64,000 nt of DNA from contig NC_033625.1 in assembly GCF_001540865.1 (NCBI RefSeq), positions 11,444,717 to 11,508,716 of the forward strand, written 5' to 3'. The notes under the pieces are model-generated. The model made no database searches, was not told where the DNA came from, and saw only the letters and a program-made list of their open reading frames with translations. Shown here in pieces: positions 35,338 to 47,102 of the stretch (positions are counted from its first letter, which is position 1; every line of letters starts with the position of its first letter). A program made the translations under genes and the position numbers. The stretch is from Ananas comosus. Its lineage: Eukaryota > Streptophyta > Magnoliopsida > Poales > Bromeliaceae.

Positions 35338-35562
35338 NGAGCGAGTGGTTTGGTTTGATCCCGTCTTCACGATCTTCGAATCGGAATTGAGGTATTTCAT
35401 AGAATAAATTTTTTTTTTTTGAGAGATAGGTAGCACGCTACCCGCTTCGTTTATTTCATTTAGAAATAAACTTAGCTAGAAATGTGAATCAACTAGGATT
35501 CGAACTTGGGTCTCGGGTACCAACCACCAAGCCCTTTGCCACTTGCTCTAGGGACGGTTGGT
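35302..35562 (-). mobile_element. tRNA-derived SINE inside the CACTA left end
   Basis: On the minus strand it begins near 35562 with ACCAACCGTCCCTAGAGC, has an A-box-like TGGCAAAGGGCTTGG and a B box GTTCGAATCC (plus-strand GGATTCGAAC at about 35491), and ends in a poly-A run (T run at 35409-35420 on the plus strand). A second, longer T run (35306-35338, with an N at 35338) closes an additional ~70-bp piece, perhaps a second truncated SINE or an extended tail. It separates the terminal repeat from the rest of the left subterminal repeats. Confidence 0.75.
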
Positions 35563-35869
35563 TTTAGCGGTGCTTATCAATTGCCGCTTTTACTATTATT
35601 TTATTACACCTTTAGCGGCAATTATTTTACAAGATATATTTTTAGCGACTAATAGTTATACATTAAATTTTATTTGAAGCCTAATATAATACTAATCCAA
35701 ACCCATCCCGGTCGCACCCCATCCGAGCCTCACGTTGCGTCGACTTCTCACCAGGCTCGATCAACCTCGCCCCTCTTTCCCAACCCCCTTCGCTCATGCG
35801 CTCGCGCGGATCCGCCTCCCCCCACCTCTCTCTCTCTCTCTCTCTCTCCCCCTTCGATCCAAGCCGTAA

Positions 35870-36235
35870 CCCTAGCTTCTCTCCTCGGTCCCTTGCCCTA
35901 ATGGCTTCTCCCGGTTAACGCCTCCATTAGCGGTGCTCCAGATCCTGCTCCAGATCCTGCGGGGGACGCCCTCGTGGGTGCAGGTCCTCTTCTTCCTCCT
36001 CCGCGGCGGCGGCGGCGGTGGTGGCGGCCTGGGACCTCCCCGCCGATGCGGCGCCTGCGGATGCGGCGCCTGCGGATCCGGCGATCGCGGCATTCGACGA
36101 GCTCGTCGGCGGCCCCCTCCGCCGCACCTCCGCCGCAGCGGAGAAGATCGGGGGGAAGGTCCTCGAGACGACGAAGATCCTCGAGGAGGCGTTCGCTGCG
36201 GAGAAGGATCTCCTGATCAGGGCAAAGAAGTGCCA
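35870..36235 (+). pseudogene. Captured exon resembling cyclase-associated protein (CAP) N-terminus
   Basis: A strongly GC-rich island (about 70% G+C) in an AT-rich transposon. The plus frame from about 36018 reads DPAIAAFDELVGGPL, then AAAEKIGGKVLETTKILEE and AFAAEKDLLIRAKKCQ, followed by a GT donor (CAG|GTTCGG at 36236). A DP-x-IxA(Y/F) start, AAEKIGG-VL--TKI-xEAF and a KxLL-x-(I)K-xQ ending is the N-terminal helical domain of plant adenylyl-cyclase-associated protein, an actin-monomer recycling factor; this is from memory, not a search. Upstream, a CT-rich 5' leader (35825-35850) and ATGGCTTCTCCCGGTTAA at 35900 (immediate stop) suggest a degraded first-exon start. The next exons were not found. 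The neighbouring sequence to 37636 is intron-like. Confidence 0.5.
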
Positions 36236-37636
36236 GGTTCGGATCCGATCACGATGCTCTATCCATTTCTAGTGCCAATTCTCCTCCATGATCTGTTTTT
36301 TTTTTAAAACTACTATTGGTTTGAATTTTAGAGTAATTTTAGAGTTAAAAGGTTGCAGCATGAGAAAACTATTTGAATCGGCTAGAAGGGAATAAAATGG
36401 ATCACTTTCGATTGGTGTATTTTTCATCTCTAAATTCCTCGGCAATTATGCCTTGCCAAACGTTTCTGTATCATGAAATTAATTCGAAGAAATTAATAAT
36501 GCGACGGTGCTGTCGAATCATCAGAAAAGAGAAAACCCAATCTACAAATGCTGCGCGAACCATCAATTTGTGTTTGAACAATACTACCTGTAGATCCCTA
36601 AACTTTACACCTATATATATATAGGTGTACAGGTAGTATTTTTACTTCGTGTTATGTGAATTGTAATGGTACGTAGTTGTTTTGTGGCTTTCAAAAGGTG
36701 GTGATCGATGGTCCCTTGTTCGAATTGAAGAGCCCATGTGCTCATCAAAGAGAACCAGACGAATTGGGCGTCATACATGTATCTGGCTCACGCAGCTAAA
36801 TGATCCATGGGGATATATAGTATGCATCTTGGCTTTTTGCTACAGCTTTTATTGCCTTCTCCAACCGAGAAAATAGGCCTCGGAAAAAGACAAGGTATTT
36901 TGATAAATAGTGGTGTTGTATAGAAGCAAGAGGACACACGAATTAATCCAACAAATGTGAAAATGGATGAGTAATACACTAGTACTAGCATCAAGCCATC
37001 AATAATAGAGTTCAAAAAAACAGATCATGGAGTACTTGCCATTGAAGCATGTTGACTTTCATATAGTGGAAGCCGAGTTTTCGGCTAAAGGCTTTCTTCT
37101 CTCTCTGATGTTGAAATGAGTTTTGACGAAATTCTGTTTCAGGCTTTCTTCAGATTCTGCTTAGAGAATCTTAACGAAATGAACTTAAGACTTGTTCAAC
37201 ATCACTACTCAAATAGCACCTTAAGTAGATGATACTATATGGATTTTGCATGCCACATCATCCATTGAGATGTTAGGTTAATTGAAATTTATATATGTGG
37301 TTTAATTCCTCTATGGCTTTATAATGACTTAAAATTATTTTGAAATTGTTCGTAGAGTCGGTTTACACTGCTTAACTAGAACTTAATATGGTTGTTTGCA
37401 TCAGTTTATGCATAACATTTTCAGCCATTACTAATGAATTAATGCTCTAGTAAAATTATGTTATTTGTTTAAAATGAAATCCCGTACAAATTTGGAATAT
37501 CTGGTTAAGAGTTTCCAGCTTTTTGTGCTTTGTAATTTAGTATCAGTTTATGAGCAACTGTATATATTCTTGTAGGATGTTTTTATAGTGTGAGTTTAAT
37601 TTAGCTATTTTTGATACTTTTCTTCAGTGTTTTCTT
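36236..37636. other. Intron-like and subterminal CACTA sequence
   Basis: AT-rich, no domain. Contains a small foldback: AATACTACCTGTA at 36580-36592 pairs with TACAGGTAGTATT at 36628-36640, with an inner ACACCTATATATATATAGGTG. Presumably includes the promoter and 5' UTR of the transposase gene, but no clear TATA box can be chosen among many AT tracts. Confidence 0.4.
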
Positions 37637-40600
37637 ATGGATAGTAACAAGGCAAAGAGATGGATAGACTATAGCAGAGTGAGTAAAGAATATTTGGATG
37701 GAGTAGAGGCCTTTCTTAATTTTGCATTTGAAAATAATTCCATCGATGGAAAAATTCCGTGCCCTTGTCAAAAATGTGTGCTTTACTACCACCAAATTCG
37801 GGCTGACGTATTCGATCATCTTGTGGTCAATGGAATTATGCCAGGATATGATTCGTGGTTTTATCACGGAGAAACAACATCATCGTTAAGTCCTTCACAT
37901 GGAGTTCATTTAGAACAGAAGAACTATAAAAGTGATGACATGGTAGGAATGTTACATGATGCTTTTGGAGTACACAATCTAGCAGCAGATATAGACATAG
38001 ATTGTGGGGACTCAGCAGAGCCAAATGCAGATGATTTTGGTATGGAACAACCAGCAGAGCAGTTTTCTTCAGAATGGGAGAAGTTCAAAGAGTTGCTAAG
38101 AGATGCCGACGAAGAATTATATCCAGGATGCCGTAAATTTTCTAAGTTGTCCTTTATATTGCATCTTTATAATATAAAGTGTCGTTTTGGATGGTCAAAT
38201 GAGTCAGTCGGCGTATTGCTTAAACTTTTAATCGATGTGTTTCCTGAGGGTGCAAAGTTGCCAAGTTCTTTTAATGAAGCAAAGAAGATTATCGAAGGAT
38301 TAGGGATGAAGTATAACAAGATTCATGCTTGCCCTAATGATTGCATGTTATTTTGGAAAGAAAAAGAGAATGATGACTTTTGCTCAATTTGCGGGACTTC
38401 TCGATGGAAATATGATGAAAATAGTACCCACAATAATGCACCAATTTTGAAGAAAAAAAAGAAAAGTATTCCGGCGAAGGTGTTGAGGCATTTTCCTATA
38501 AAACCAAGGCTTCAGAGGCTGTTCATGTCATCTAGAACATCAGATTTCATGACGTGGCATGAGAAAGGTCGAATTAAAGATGGCGTTTTGAGGCATCCAG
38601 CTGACTCTGAAGCATGGAAGAATTTTGATTCTCGCTATCCAAAGTTTGCCATTGACCCACGTAATGTTAGACTTGGATTAGCGACTGATGGCTTTAATCC
38701 ATATGGGACGATGCGAAGTAACTATAGTATATGGCCTGTCATTTTAATTCCGTATAATTTGCCGCCATGGTTGTGCATGAAACAGCCAAACTTCATTCTT
38801 TCTTTGCTTATTCCCGGCCCAAAAGGTCCTGGAAATGATATCGATGTATATTTGCAGCCTCTTGTAGAGGAGTTGATTGAATTATGGGAAGTAGGTGTGG
38901 AAACTTATGATGCCTCGTGCAAAAAGACTTTCCAAATGCATACCGCAGTTATGTGGACTATAAATGATTTTCCGGCTTATGGAAATTTATCTGGTTGGTC
39001 CACTTATGGCTCTTTCGCATGTCCATCTTGTAACGTGGAAACTTGCTCTGTACGCTTAAAACATAGCAAGAAGTTTTGCTTTATGGGCCATCGGCGTTTC
39101 TTAGATCGTAGTCATAAATTTAGATATGATCAACAATCTTTTGATGGGACCGAAGAATTGAGATTAGCACCTCCTCCAATATCTGGTTCACAAGTGTTGG
39201 ATCAAGTAAATAGTCTCGAGTTCACTTTTGGTAAGATGAATAAAAAGTTCAGTGGTGGTCGTAGAAAAACTTGGAGGAAAAAAAGTATTTTTTTCAAACT
39301 TCCTTACTGGGAGTACAATTTAATACGTCATAATCTCGATGTTATGCATATAGAAAAGAATGTGAACGACAATGTCCTCAATACTATAATGAATGATGAG
39401 AAAAAGTCTAAAGACAACTTAAATGCTCGCCGTGATTTACAAGAGATGAGGATAAGGGAAGAATTTTGGCCTCAGGAACAATCTTCAGGGAAAATTTACC
39501 TGCCTCCTGCATGTTTTACTATGGCTCAAGAAGAGAAAAAATTATTTTTTGAAGTTTTAGAGCATGTGAAATTTCCAGATGGACATGCATCGAACGTATC
39601 ACGATGTGTTGTTAAGAAGCGTAAATTATCTGGACTTAAGAGCCACGACTGCCATGTTATAATGCAAGAACTTCTTCCTCTTGCATTACGTGGAAATCTA
39701 CCGGAGAAAGTAAGTGCCATTTTGATTGAACTTAGTAACTTTTTTCGAGCGCTATGTGCTAAATTTCTTCAAGTCCATGAGCTTGAGCTGCTTGAAAAAA
39801 AAATTGTTCTAACACTTTGTAATATGGAGAAGATCTTTCCACCATCATTCTTTACAATTATGGTGCATTTGGTTGTTCATTTAGCAAACGAAGCTAAAAT
39901 AGCTGGGCCAGTGCACTACCGGTGGATGTATCCAATCGAAAGGTAAAATTATTATTTGTTAACAACTCTATTTACTCTTTATGCTGTATATTCTATAAAT
40001 GATTAATATAACTCGTATTTTTTGTATCTAGATTTTTGTTTACTTTGAAATCTAATGTACGCAATCAAGCACGCCCAGAGGGTTCAATTGCAGAAGCATA
40101 CCTTGCAGAGGAATGTTTAATATTTTGCTCACGATATTTGGAAGACAGAGAGTTAAGATCTAATCAGCCGATCAACAATCGTGTAGATACTAGAGATGAT
40201 TTGGGCCAGGAATTTAGTATATTTCCTGATGTAGGGAGGCCATATGGAAAAATTCAAGCATTTATGATGGATGAGAAAATGTGGATACAAGCACATCGAT
40301 ATGTTCTCTTCAACAGTAATTCTGATGTCATTGAGTCCTTTCGAAAGTAAGTGAATAACAAAAAAAGAAAAAGAAAAAGAGGCTTACATACAAAGTTTAT
40401 GTTGATTTATATTTACCAATATCCTTTATATATGTAGAGAACATATAAATACAATCAAGAGGCTAAATCGGCGTCGTCGATTGGCACAACATGATATAGA
40501 TCGCTTGCACTGCGATAAGTTCCACGAGTGGTTTAGGGAACATGTAAGTATTAATTACTATCTTATAAAAATTATTTTGAACTATAAATTATTTTTGTTT

Positions 40601-41313
40601 GACATTAGCCAATCAAAATTTTACTTTTAACATTTTAGGTTCAAGAATTGGATAATGAAGAAGATGATCGAATTACTGAAGATATAAGGTGGCTTGCTCG
40701 TGGACCAAACTATATTGCAAGACGGTTCCAAGCTTTTGATGTGAACAATGGCTATAGATTTCGAACCAAAGAATACGAAAACGATATGAATACTCAAAAT
40801 AGTGGAGTTATGGTGATTGCTAAGACGCAAAGCTATGCGAGTACTAGTGACTCAAGGCCTATTTTTGGAGATGTTACTTATTATGGCATACTAACCGATA
40901 TCATTGAATTGAATTATTATGATGGACGTAAAATTGTTTTATTCAAATGTGATTGGGCCGATGTAACTCGTGGTAAAGGATTAAAGCAAGAGGCATTAGG
41001 GTTTACACTCATCAATTTTTCTCATTTGATACACACGGGTGATCGCCTTAGTGATGAACCATTTATATTCGCTTCTCAAGCTCACCAAGTGATATTTGTT
41101 CAAGATCGTAGAGATAATGATTGGTTTGTTCCTAGGCCAATAAAACCTAGGGACATTTTTTATATAGGAGAGGTGTATTCTGAAATTAATGTAGGAGTGG
41201 GAATAGAGACAAATCCGCACATGTTGGTTGATTTAAAAGACACTTTTGATCCAGAGAATGATAATCCTATTTGGGTCAGGAGAGATGTTAAAGGGACATC
41301 AATTAATTTATAA
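37637..41313 (+). CDS. TNP2-type CACTA transposase, 1133 aa, four exons
   Basis: Exons 37637-39942, 40032-40346, 40438-40543 and 40639-41313 all have GT..AG borders and join in frame to 3402 nt. Domains in order: Transpos_assoc N-terminus (RWIDYSRVSKEYLDGVEAFL, residues ~7-80, with PCPCQKC), Transposase_21 (from KIHACPNDCMLFW ... CSICGTSRWK through the LNLDVMHIEKNVND-like HNLDVMHIEKNV box at residue ~570), DUF4218 (ELSNFFRALCAKFL ... EMEKIFPPSFF-like, HLANEAKIAGPVHYRWMYPIERF, residues ~690-800) and DUF4216 (YYGILTDIIELNYYDG...VLFKCDW, residues ~970-1040). The family cuts CACTA elements at their ends together with TNPA-like DNA-binding proteins. No stop or frameshift was seen, unusual among the genes in this window; start chosen as the first Met before the conserved W-x-D block. 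Confidence 0.9.
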
Positions 41314-42191
41314 CTAAATGTATGTTTTTATGGGTTTTCCTGTGAATCGTATATTTCTAACTAATTGTCATTCCTTTATTCACTTTTTTCTTTTTTCCTT
41401 GTATTTATGACATGTTTTTTACCTCTTTTTTTCTGCTTTACATTCCTTTCAGCTCATGTGAAGGTTGTTTTCGCTTCTGGAAAGTGCTCAGAAACCCGTC
41501 TAATTACATTACTGTGAGGTATCCAAACTTCTTTCCTTCTTCGTTATTACTGTCAAAAAAAAATATAGTTTTCTAGTAACACATGCTTTATGCTTCTTAT
41601 GTGTGACTTTTCAACTCCTAGGCGTTTCCTCTCAATAAAGCTCGGATTTTGATCGGAGTTTCTTTCATTTGCCATTACTCAAGCAGTTTGATCCCCCCAT
41701 AATAAAAGATTTACATCAATAATGTTTCTCTTTACTAGTTTAACTGTGTACTAGTTTCAGATCAGTGAAAGTTACACATCTTTTATATTTGAAAGCTATA
41801 TGTCTTTTGTGAGGAAAGCACATTTTACTGATGTTTTGCAGGGAACCGTCTTCAAGCCAGGTGGCAGCCTTGCTACTAAAATCTAGAGCAGGTGCTGCTG
41901 GCAGCAGTCCCAGCTGCACTTCAACCCCCTTTGCTGCAGCTGCTAGTGGTGTAGGAGGAGAAGAAAATGGTACAGTTGGAGATGGAGCTACACCTAAAAC
42001 CCCTGCTGCTAACACCTTACTGCAGCTGCTGCTAGCTAAACCTGCTGCTGCTGCTGCTAGTTGCGCCAATGCTGCTGGTAGCGGCAGCTACCTTGCAACA
42101 GTGCGCAGGGATTTCTACATTTATTTTGTTGTATATAAACTAGAAAGTTTATGTTTCTTGTAAATCAGCTTTTAATATATACATTTTGCAG
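41314..42191 (+). other. Intergenic CACTA region with an Ala/GCT-rich stretch
   Basis: Between the two transposon genes. From about 41840 to 42105 the sequence is GC-richer and rich in GCTGCTGCT runs; one plus-strand frame reads AAAASGVGG and TPAANTLLQLLLAKPAAAAAS. It is preceded by TTTTGCAG, so it could be an upstream exon of the Transposase_24 gene or another captured fragment. I cannot decide. Confidence 0.35.
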
Positions 42192-42665
42192 GTTTCTATG
42201 GCCAGATTGAAAGAACTTAATAAGATCAAAATTCGGCATCCAAATAACAATCAATTGCACTCGGAGACAAGTTCTCAAAATACTCATAATGTGCAACCAA
42301 GTTTAAATAGTCACTCGCAATCTAATGAGAATCAGTTGGGGCAGGCTTCAAGAGATATAATTGATGAATTACAAAATGAAGCTGAACAAGCAGGTAAATT
42401 TAGTTATTCATAAATAATATACTTATATCAATTAGCTACATTTTATTCTAATGTCTCTATAGTTTTGTGTATTAACTGTTTTAGAAGAAAAGAGGGCGAG
42501 AGGACCTACCTTGTTGACTGAAATTTGGAACCTTCCCAAAGATGAGAGGATTACAGTAAATTTCAATACTAGATGGCAACCAATTGGAAACGAAGGGCGT
42601 GTACTCGCTAGCTTTTTGGGGATTATGGCAAGAAATGCCAATTTAACACCCCTTCACATCCCAGA

Positions 42666-43582
42666 CACTGTTTAAAAAAGCGCGCCTAGGCGCAGCGCCT
42701 AGGCGCCTAGGCTCTAGGCGCACAGGCCAGCGCCTAGAGTAGCTCTAGGCGGGCGCCATGATTCAGGCGCGCGCCTAGGCAGCCTAGGCGCGCGCCTGGG
42801 CCTAGGCTCAAGGCGCTCTCAAGGCGCGCCTAGGTAATATTTATAGTAACGGGTTTGGATCCAGATTTTATTGGTCTAACGGGTTGAAATATCTAAAATA
42901 AACCCAATACCCTAAACTAAACCCTAAATAATCATCAATTATTTCCCTATTCCCCTCTCCCTGTCCGCTCTTCCCTCTCCCTCTCCGCTCGGCCCCTCTC
43001 CCTCTCCGCTCGCCCGCTCGGCCATCTCTCTCTCTCCGGCGCTCCCTCTCCGGTTGTCCTTGCTTCCGGCACCTCCTCCTTGCTTCTTCAACTCGCTCGC
43101 CTCTTCTTCTAAGGTTTTTTTGTCTCTTCCTTGGCCTCTCTCTAGTTTCTCTTTTAGGATTTTGTGTATATTTCTATATTTTTTTTTAAAGCAGTGCTTT
43201 CTATGCTGTTTTTTTAAGTAGAAATTTTCTGTTTTATTTAAAAAAAAAAACAGCATTTTACTTGATAAGATGAACTTTTAAGCATATTACTTTTTTATCA
43301 TCTTGTGCTTAGGATTATATGCTTTTCACGTCAAAATTTTCTATTTGTTTGTGAATTAATACTTACCGTTATGCTGTCCTTTATTTTGAGATAAAAAGAT
43401 AATTTGTTCTTTACTTTTAATTGTGTTATTTTGTTTTTNACTTCTTGATTATTTACTTATTTCAAAATTTTATGAAAGTGTGCGCCTGACCTCTCTCGGG
43501 CGCGCGCCTGCGCCTTGCGCCTTGCGCCTAGGCTCCAACAGGCCTTTGCGCCTAGGTGCGCCTTGGGCTTTTTTAAACACTG
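42666..43582. mobile_element. hAT-type non-autonomous element, 917 bp
   Basis: Ends CACTGTTTAAAAAAGC (left) and GCTTTTTTAAACACTG (right) are inverted repeats with one mismatch; ATCCCAGA lies at 42658-42665 and 43583-43590, a perfect 8-bp target duplication, which is the hAT hallmark. The interior near each end is made of GGCGC/GCCTAGGCGC repeats (42680-42830 and 43480-43565), able to fold on itself. An N at 43439. No transposase. It inserted into an exon of the Transposase_24 gene, so it is younger than the CACTA. Confidence 0.9.
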
Positions 43583-44326
43583 ATCCCAGATTGGCGTGCC
43601 TTTCCAAAAAAGGAGAAAAAAAGACTATTCAAGTTAGTAGAGGTAAGATGAATATAAAATTAAAGCCATGTACATTTGATGCAAAGTTACTAAGTAATAT
43701 TTGTGTTCTTTTTGTTGCAGTCAAAGTTTTTAATCCCTCCACGTGGTGAAAAATGGGTCCTAAGATCATTAGGGAAGAAATGGAAGGACTATAAATGTGA
43801 ACTAAAGGGAGAATACTATTTGAAATATAAAAATGTTGATGATGTATTGGAGCATAAACCCGAACGAGTACCAAGAGATCAATGGACTTCTCTCGTCTCT
43901 TTTTGGAACTCGGAAAAAGTAAAGGTATGCAAAAAATTATGGCTATTAAAATTATATCTAAGTGTGTAATTGTTTATTTAGAATAAGATTATTAACTCAT
44001 AACTTTTTCATATAATATTAGAAACGTAGTGAGAAAAATAGAGAAAATCGTGCAAAGCAAAAGATGCCTCACACTGCAGGATCCAAGAGTTTCGCACGAT
44101 TGATGGCCGAGAAGGTATTCTATGAACTTAACTTTGGTAAACGAGAATGTCAACTAATAGTCTAGTGTAAGTTTGCTTTGTGACTATCTATAATCATGTG
44201 TGTACTAAGTTAGTGAGTTGTTAGGCTAAAGATGGAGTTGAGCCATCACGGGCACATATATTCATAGAAACTCATAAGCCGCGCAAGGATGGAAGGTCAC
44301 TTGATGAAGAATCAGCTCAGAATATT

Positions 44327-45755
44327 GTAAGCTTTACATGTTTTTGTTGGTTTTGTTCCATTATAATGTACTTCCTTTCATAGTGTGAAATTGAGAGTGT
44401 TTGCTGAATGATCATGTTAGGCCCTCTTTGTTTTTTTGTGATTCATACTTAGTACTGCCTTAAAAAATTCCAATGCTCACACTCTTCTGATTTACACCAT
44501 TTCCTGTGCTAAAGGACATATTAATGATGCTTATTGTCCCCTTCTGTTGTTTATTGTCCTGGAATTTTTTGAACCCTTATCTTCTAATAGTTTTCTATTT
44601 CTGTGCATTTTTATTCGACTCGGTCTCTCGCATCTTTTCAAGATCTTAATATTATAATTTTTCCTTTGCTGTTTCAAAGTTGGCATTATCGACATGGTAT
44701 AATGACATATCAAGGCAACATATGAGTGATATGTTAAATTCTATGGACTCTGGCCATTTCTAAACTGTATAATGTGGTCTCTTTTGGTTGTTTTTTGGCG
44801 CATCACCTCCAGTTAAAGCCACAAATTGTGCATTTGGACGAAAAGATCCTTATGTGCAAATAGAAACTATAGTCTACGGTTGCCTGGGATTTTGATCTGA
44901 TTACTTTCTCCATAATGAGGCCTCCTCACCTGCAATTGAAACGGCAAGATCAGAGTGAATGCTTTGACGCCGTGTGAGCAAGCACTGCTTTCTTAAGGAC
45001 AGGAATACACGCATAGCTTAAGGAACGATGCAAGTTGATGCGTTTTTGTGGCTGAACTTGATAGATATGGTGATAATGGGAGCTCTGTCATGGAATTGAA
45101 TATAGTTTTCTTGTTGGTGTCATATACAGCCAAAGAAGTGAGATTTAATTACTTCTAACAAGGTGGATAGTAAAACATGACCCTAGAGTCCAGTTCTGGC
45201 AATTTGTAATTGATTATAATGGAGAGCTAGCTCTTTATTTGTCTTTGGTTCGAAGCTTGATGTGCCATTGGAATCAAGTGACGTAAAGATAATTTATGTA
45301 TATGAAATTTTCGGCAGTATAGCATGGTTACAATAGACAAGGTGGTTCGCATTACCTTGCCTTTCACACGTTTATATACTGATATATTTGTATAAATGTT
45401 GGTATATCACAAGGGTTATTGGACAAGAACTAGAAGTAGGAGATTGATGTTTTTCCATTCTTAGATGAGCTAATATCAGTGCACTTTCCCTATCTCATGT
45501 GCTATGTTGCTTGTATTAGTAAATGGATGATCACTAAAGATTTGTTTTATTAATCTAGCAGTTTTGGGGATACCTTTAATGTATAGCAAAATTCGTATCC
45601 AAAAGGCAATAATATATATAATTTTAGTTTGACAGTGAAAGATAATTATAATTACATGTATTTTGTTTGGTTGGTTGCATGTTTTCTTGTCTTACTTATT
45701 TTTAGCATCACTTACTATTTTACATTTAAGTAATGCTACTTTATTTTATGTTTAG
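44327..45755. other. Long intron of the Transposase_24 gene
   Basis: 1.4 kb between the NI|GTAAGC donor and the TTTAG|AACTCT acceptor, much larger than the other introns here (78-110 bp). No ORF with a domain; it may contain an undefined insertion (for example from about 44415, GGCCCTCTTTGTTTTTTTG). Confidence 0.5.
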
Positions 45756-46389
45756 AACTCTATGAAACAAAAAATGGAAAAGCTACCAAATTCTGTGGAG
45801 TGTGGCAATAGACGTGTTGCTTGGGAAGGTGATATATTCTCCCAAGTAATAGGGCCGGAGAGACATGGTCAAGTGCGCGGGCTTGGACTTGGTCCGACTC
45901 CTACCAGTTTGTGGGCTCCAAGTTCTTCAAATCAAATATCTTCTAGAGATTGTGAGAGAGTGGAACAATTGGAAAAAGAAATAAAAATGATGGAACAACA
46001 TCATGCAAATGAGATGAAGGCTATGAGAGAAAATCAAGTTAGATTAGATTCTGAAATTGCATTGATGAGGTCAATCATTAATAGAAGGTTTCCTGAAGAG
46101 GTACTATCATCTGCTTCTACATCCCACGAGACGGTGAGAGTATTCATTAGCACATTCAAATTTCTATTGAAGCTAATCATCAAAAATTTCTCCTTGTATG
46201 GCATGTTTTTAAAAATGCTTCTTCTCTATTTGTCGATTATTTATTTTGTCTAAATATAGAAGATATTGTTGTAAGTTATTTTTTTCTTATATGGCTGTAA
46301 AATAGGTTCTTGATGATTCGAGTGCTCGTTACGGTAAAGTTGCACAAAATGCAGGATGCTCTAGTTCTTTTTCGTACACCTCGGTTTAG

Positions 46390-47102
46390 TGGCATGGTAA
46401 TCTAGAATTTCTTGTAAATTCTAAATATATTTTTTTAGCATATTTGTTAATAATTTTTTTAACCGTTTATTCTTATATATTTTTCTTGCAGGTTAATCTT
46501 CTTAAGCCCATGGATCTTTTCTATTGGAATCTTCGCTCTTTAAGGATGAGTCTTCGTGAAATGTAGTTTGAACTTCTCTATGGGAGCGCATAGAACTTTC
46601 CTTTCGCCTGTAAAACTTTTTAATTACATATTAGTGTTTTTGTAGTTCGAATTTGTTTTAGCTATCTAATGTTTGATTGACATTTGTTTTAGTATAAAAA
46701 TTGATTTTGACATTTATTTGTATTCGCAACACTTTTGAGAATGTAATAGACTTTTATATTCAACTTATTTGATATTCACGAAATGTTGGATTTTTAGTTT
46801 TCATTATCTATACATTATCTTTTGAAATTTTTATAGTGATTAATTGAATATATGACTATTAATGATGATTTTTATAGGCAAATGTATTTTGCTTTTAGTG
46901 GCGATTTTAATTGCCGGTATAGAGTAATCTTTAGCGGCAATTGTTTTGTTCTTTACCGGCCACCAATATAATTGCCGCTAAACTTTTACCGACCCCATTT
47001 ATGGTGGCAATTATTACAAATGCCGGTAAAGAGAGTAGCGGCGATTAAAATCGCCGCTAATCTATAGGATAATGGCCGCTAAAGGGCAATTTTGGTGTAG
47101 TG
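46390..47102. repeat. 3' flank and right subterminal repeats of the CACTA
   Basis: From 46890 to 47095 the motif family TTTAGCGGCAATT, TTGCCGGTA and ATCGCCGCTAA occurs about ten times in both directions, ending in TTTTGGTGTAGTG. The part before 46890 is the transcript's 3' flank. Confidence 0.75.

Larger units (their letters stand above)
42198..46389 (+). pseudogene. Transposase_24 (Ptta/En/Spm) gene, interrupted by a hAT-type MITE
   Basis: Exons deduced from consensus splice sites: 42198-42393, 42485-43642 (split by the insertion 42666-43582 plus one 8-bp target copy), 43721-43924, 44022-44114, 44225-44326, 45756-46133 and 46306-46389 (TAG). Protein signs: an Asn/Gln/Ser-rich N-terminus, then RARGPTLLTEIWNLPKDERI and FLGIMARNANLTPLHIPDW, then FLIPPRGEKWVLRSLGKKWKDYK, DQWTSLVSFWNSEK, SEKNRENRAKQK...AGSKSFARLMAEK, and a C-terminal coiled coil (ERVEQLEKEIKMMEQHHANE). 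This order is the plant Transposase_24 family encoded beside TNP2 in many CACTA elements, thought to be the TNPA-like partner that binds subterminal repeats. Without the MITE the frame would be open. Confidence 0.85.
35255..47102 (+). mobile_element. En/Spm-type CACTA transposon, 11.8 kb
   Basis: Left end CACTACACCAAAA (35255) and right end TTTTGGTGTAGTG (47102) are exact 13-bp inverted repeats. Both subterminal zones carry many copies of a TTTAGCGGCAATT-type motif in both orientations (35272-35300, 35560-35660 and 46890-47095), the usual transposase-binding arrangement of this superfamily. Inside lie a TNP2 transposase gene, a Transposase_24 gene, a SINE and a GC-rich captured exon. The flanking triplets are GGT and AGA, so the expected 3-bp target duplication is not seen; this may reflect mutation or rearrangement after insertion. 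Confidence 0.9.

Noticed and set aside
35927..36307. Several overlapping long ORFs on both strands in the GC-rich island
   Set aside because: Composition artefacts; only the plus frame from about 36018 gives a plausible protein.
41740..42069. Minus-strand 109-codon ORF (Ala-rich)
   Set aside because: Antisense reading of a GCT-rich stretch between two plus-strand transposon genes.
42680..42830. GCGCCTAGGCGC repeats as a possible CRISPR-like or satellite array
   Set aside because: They are the inner inverted arms of a hAT-type MITE with defined ends and target duplication; this is a plant nuclear sequence.
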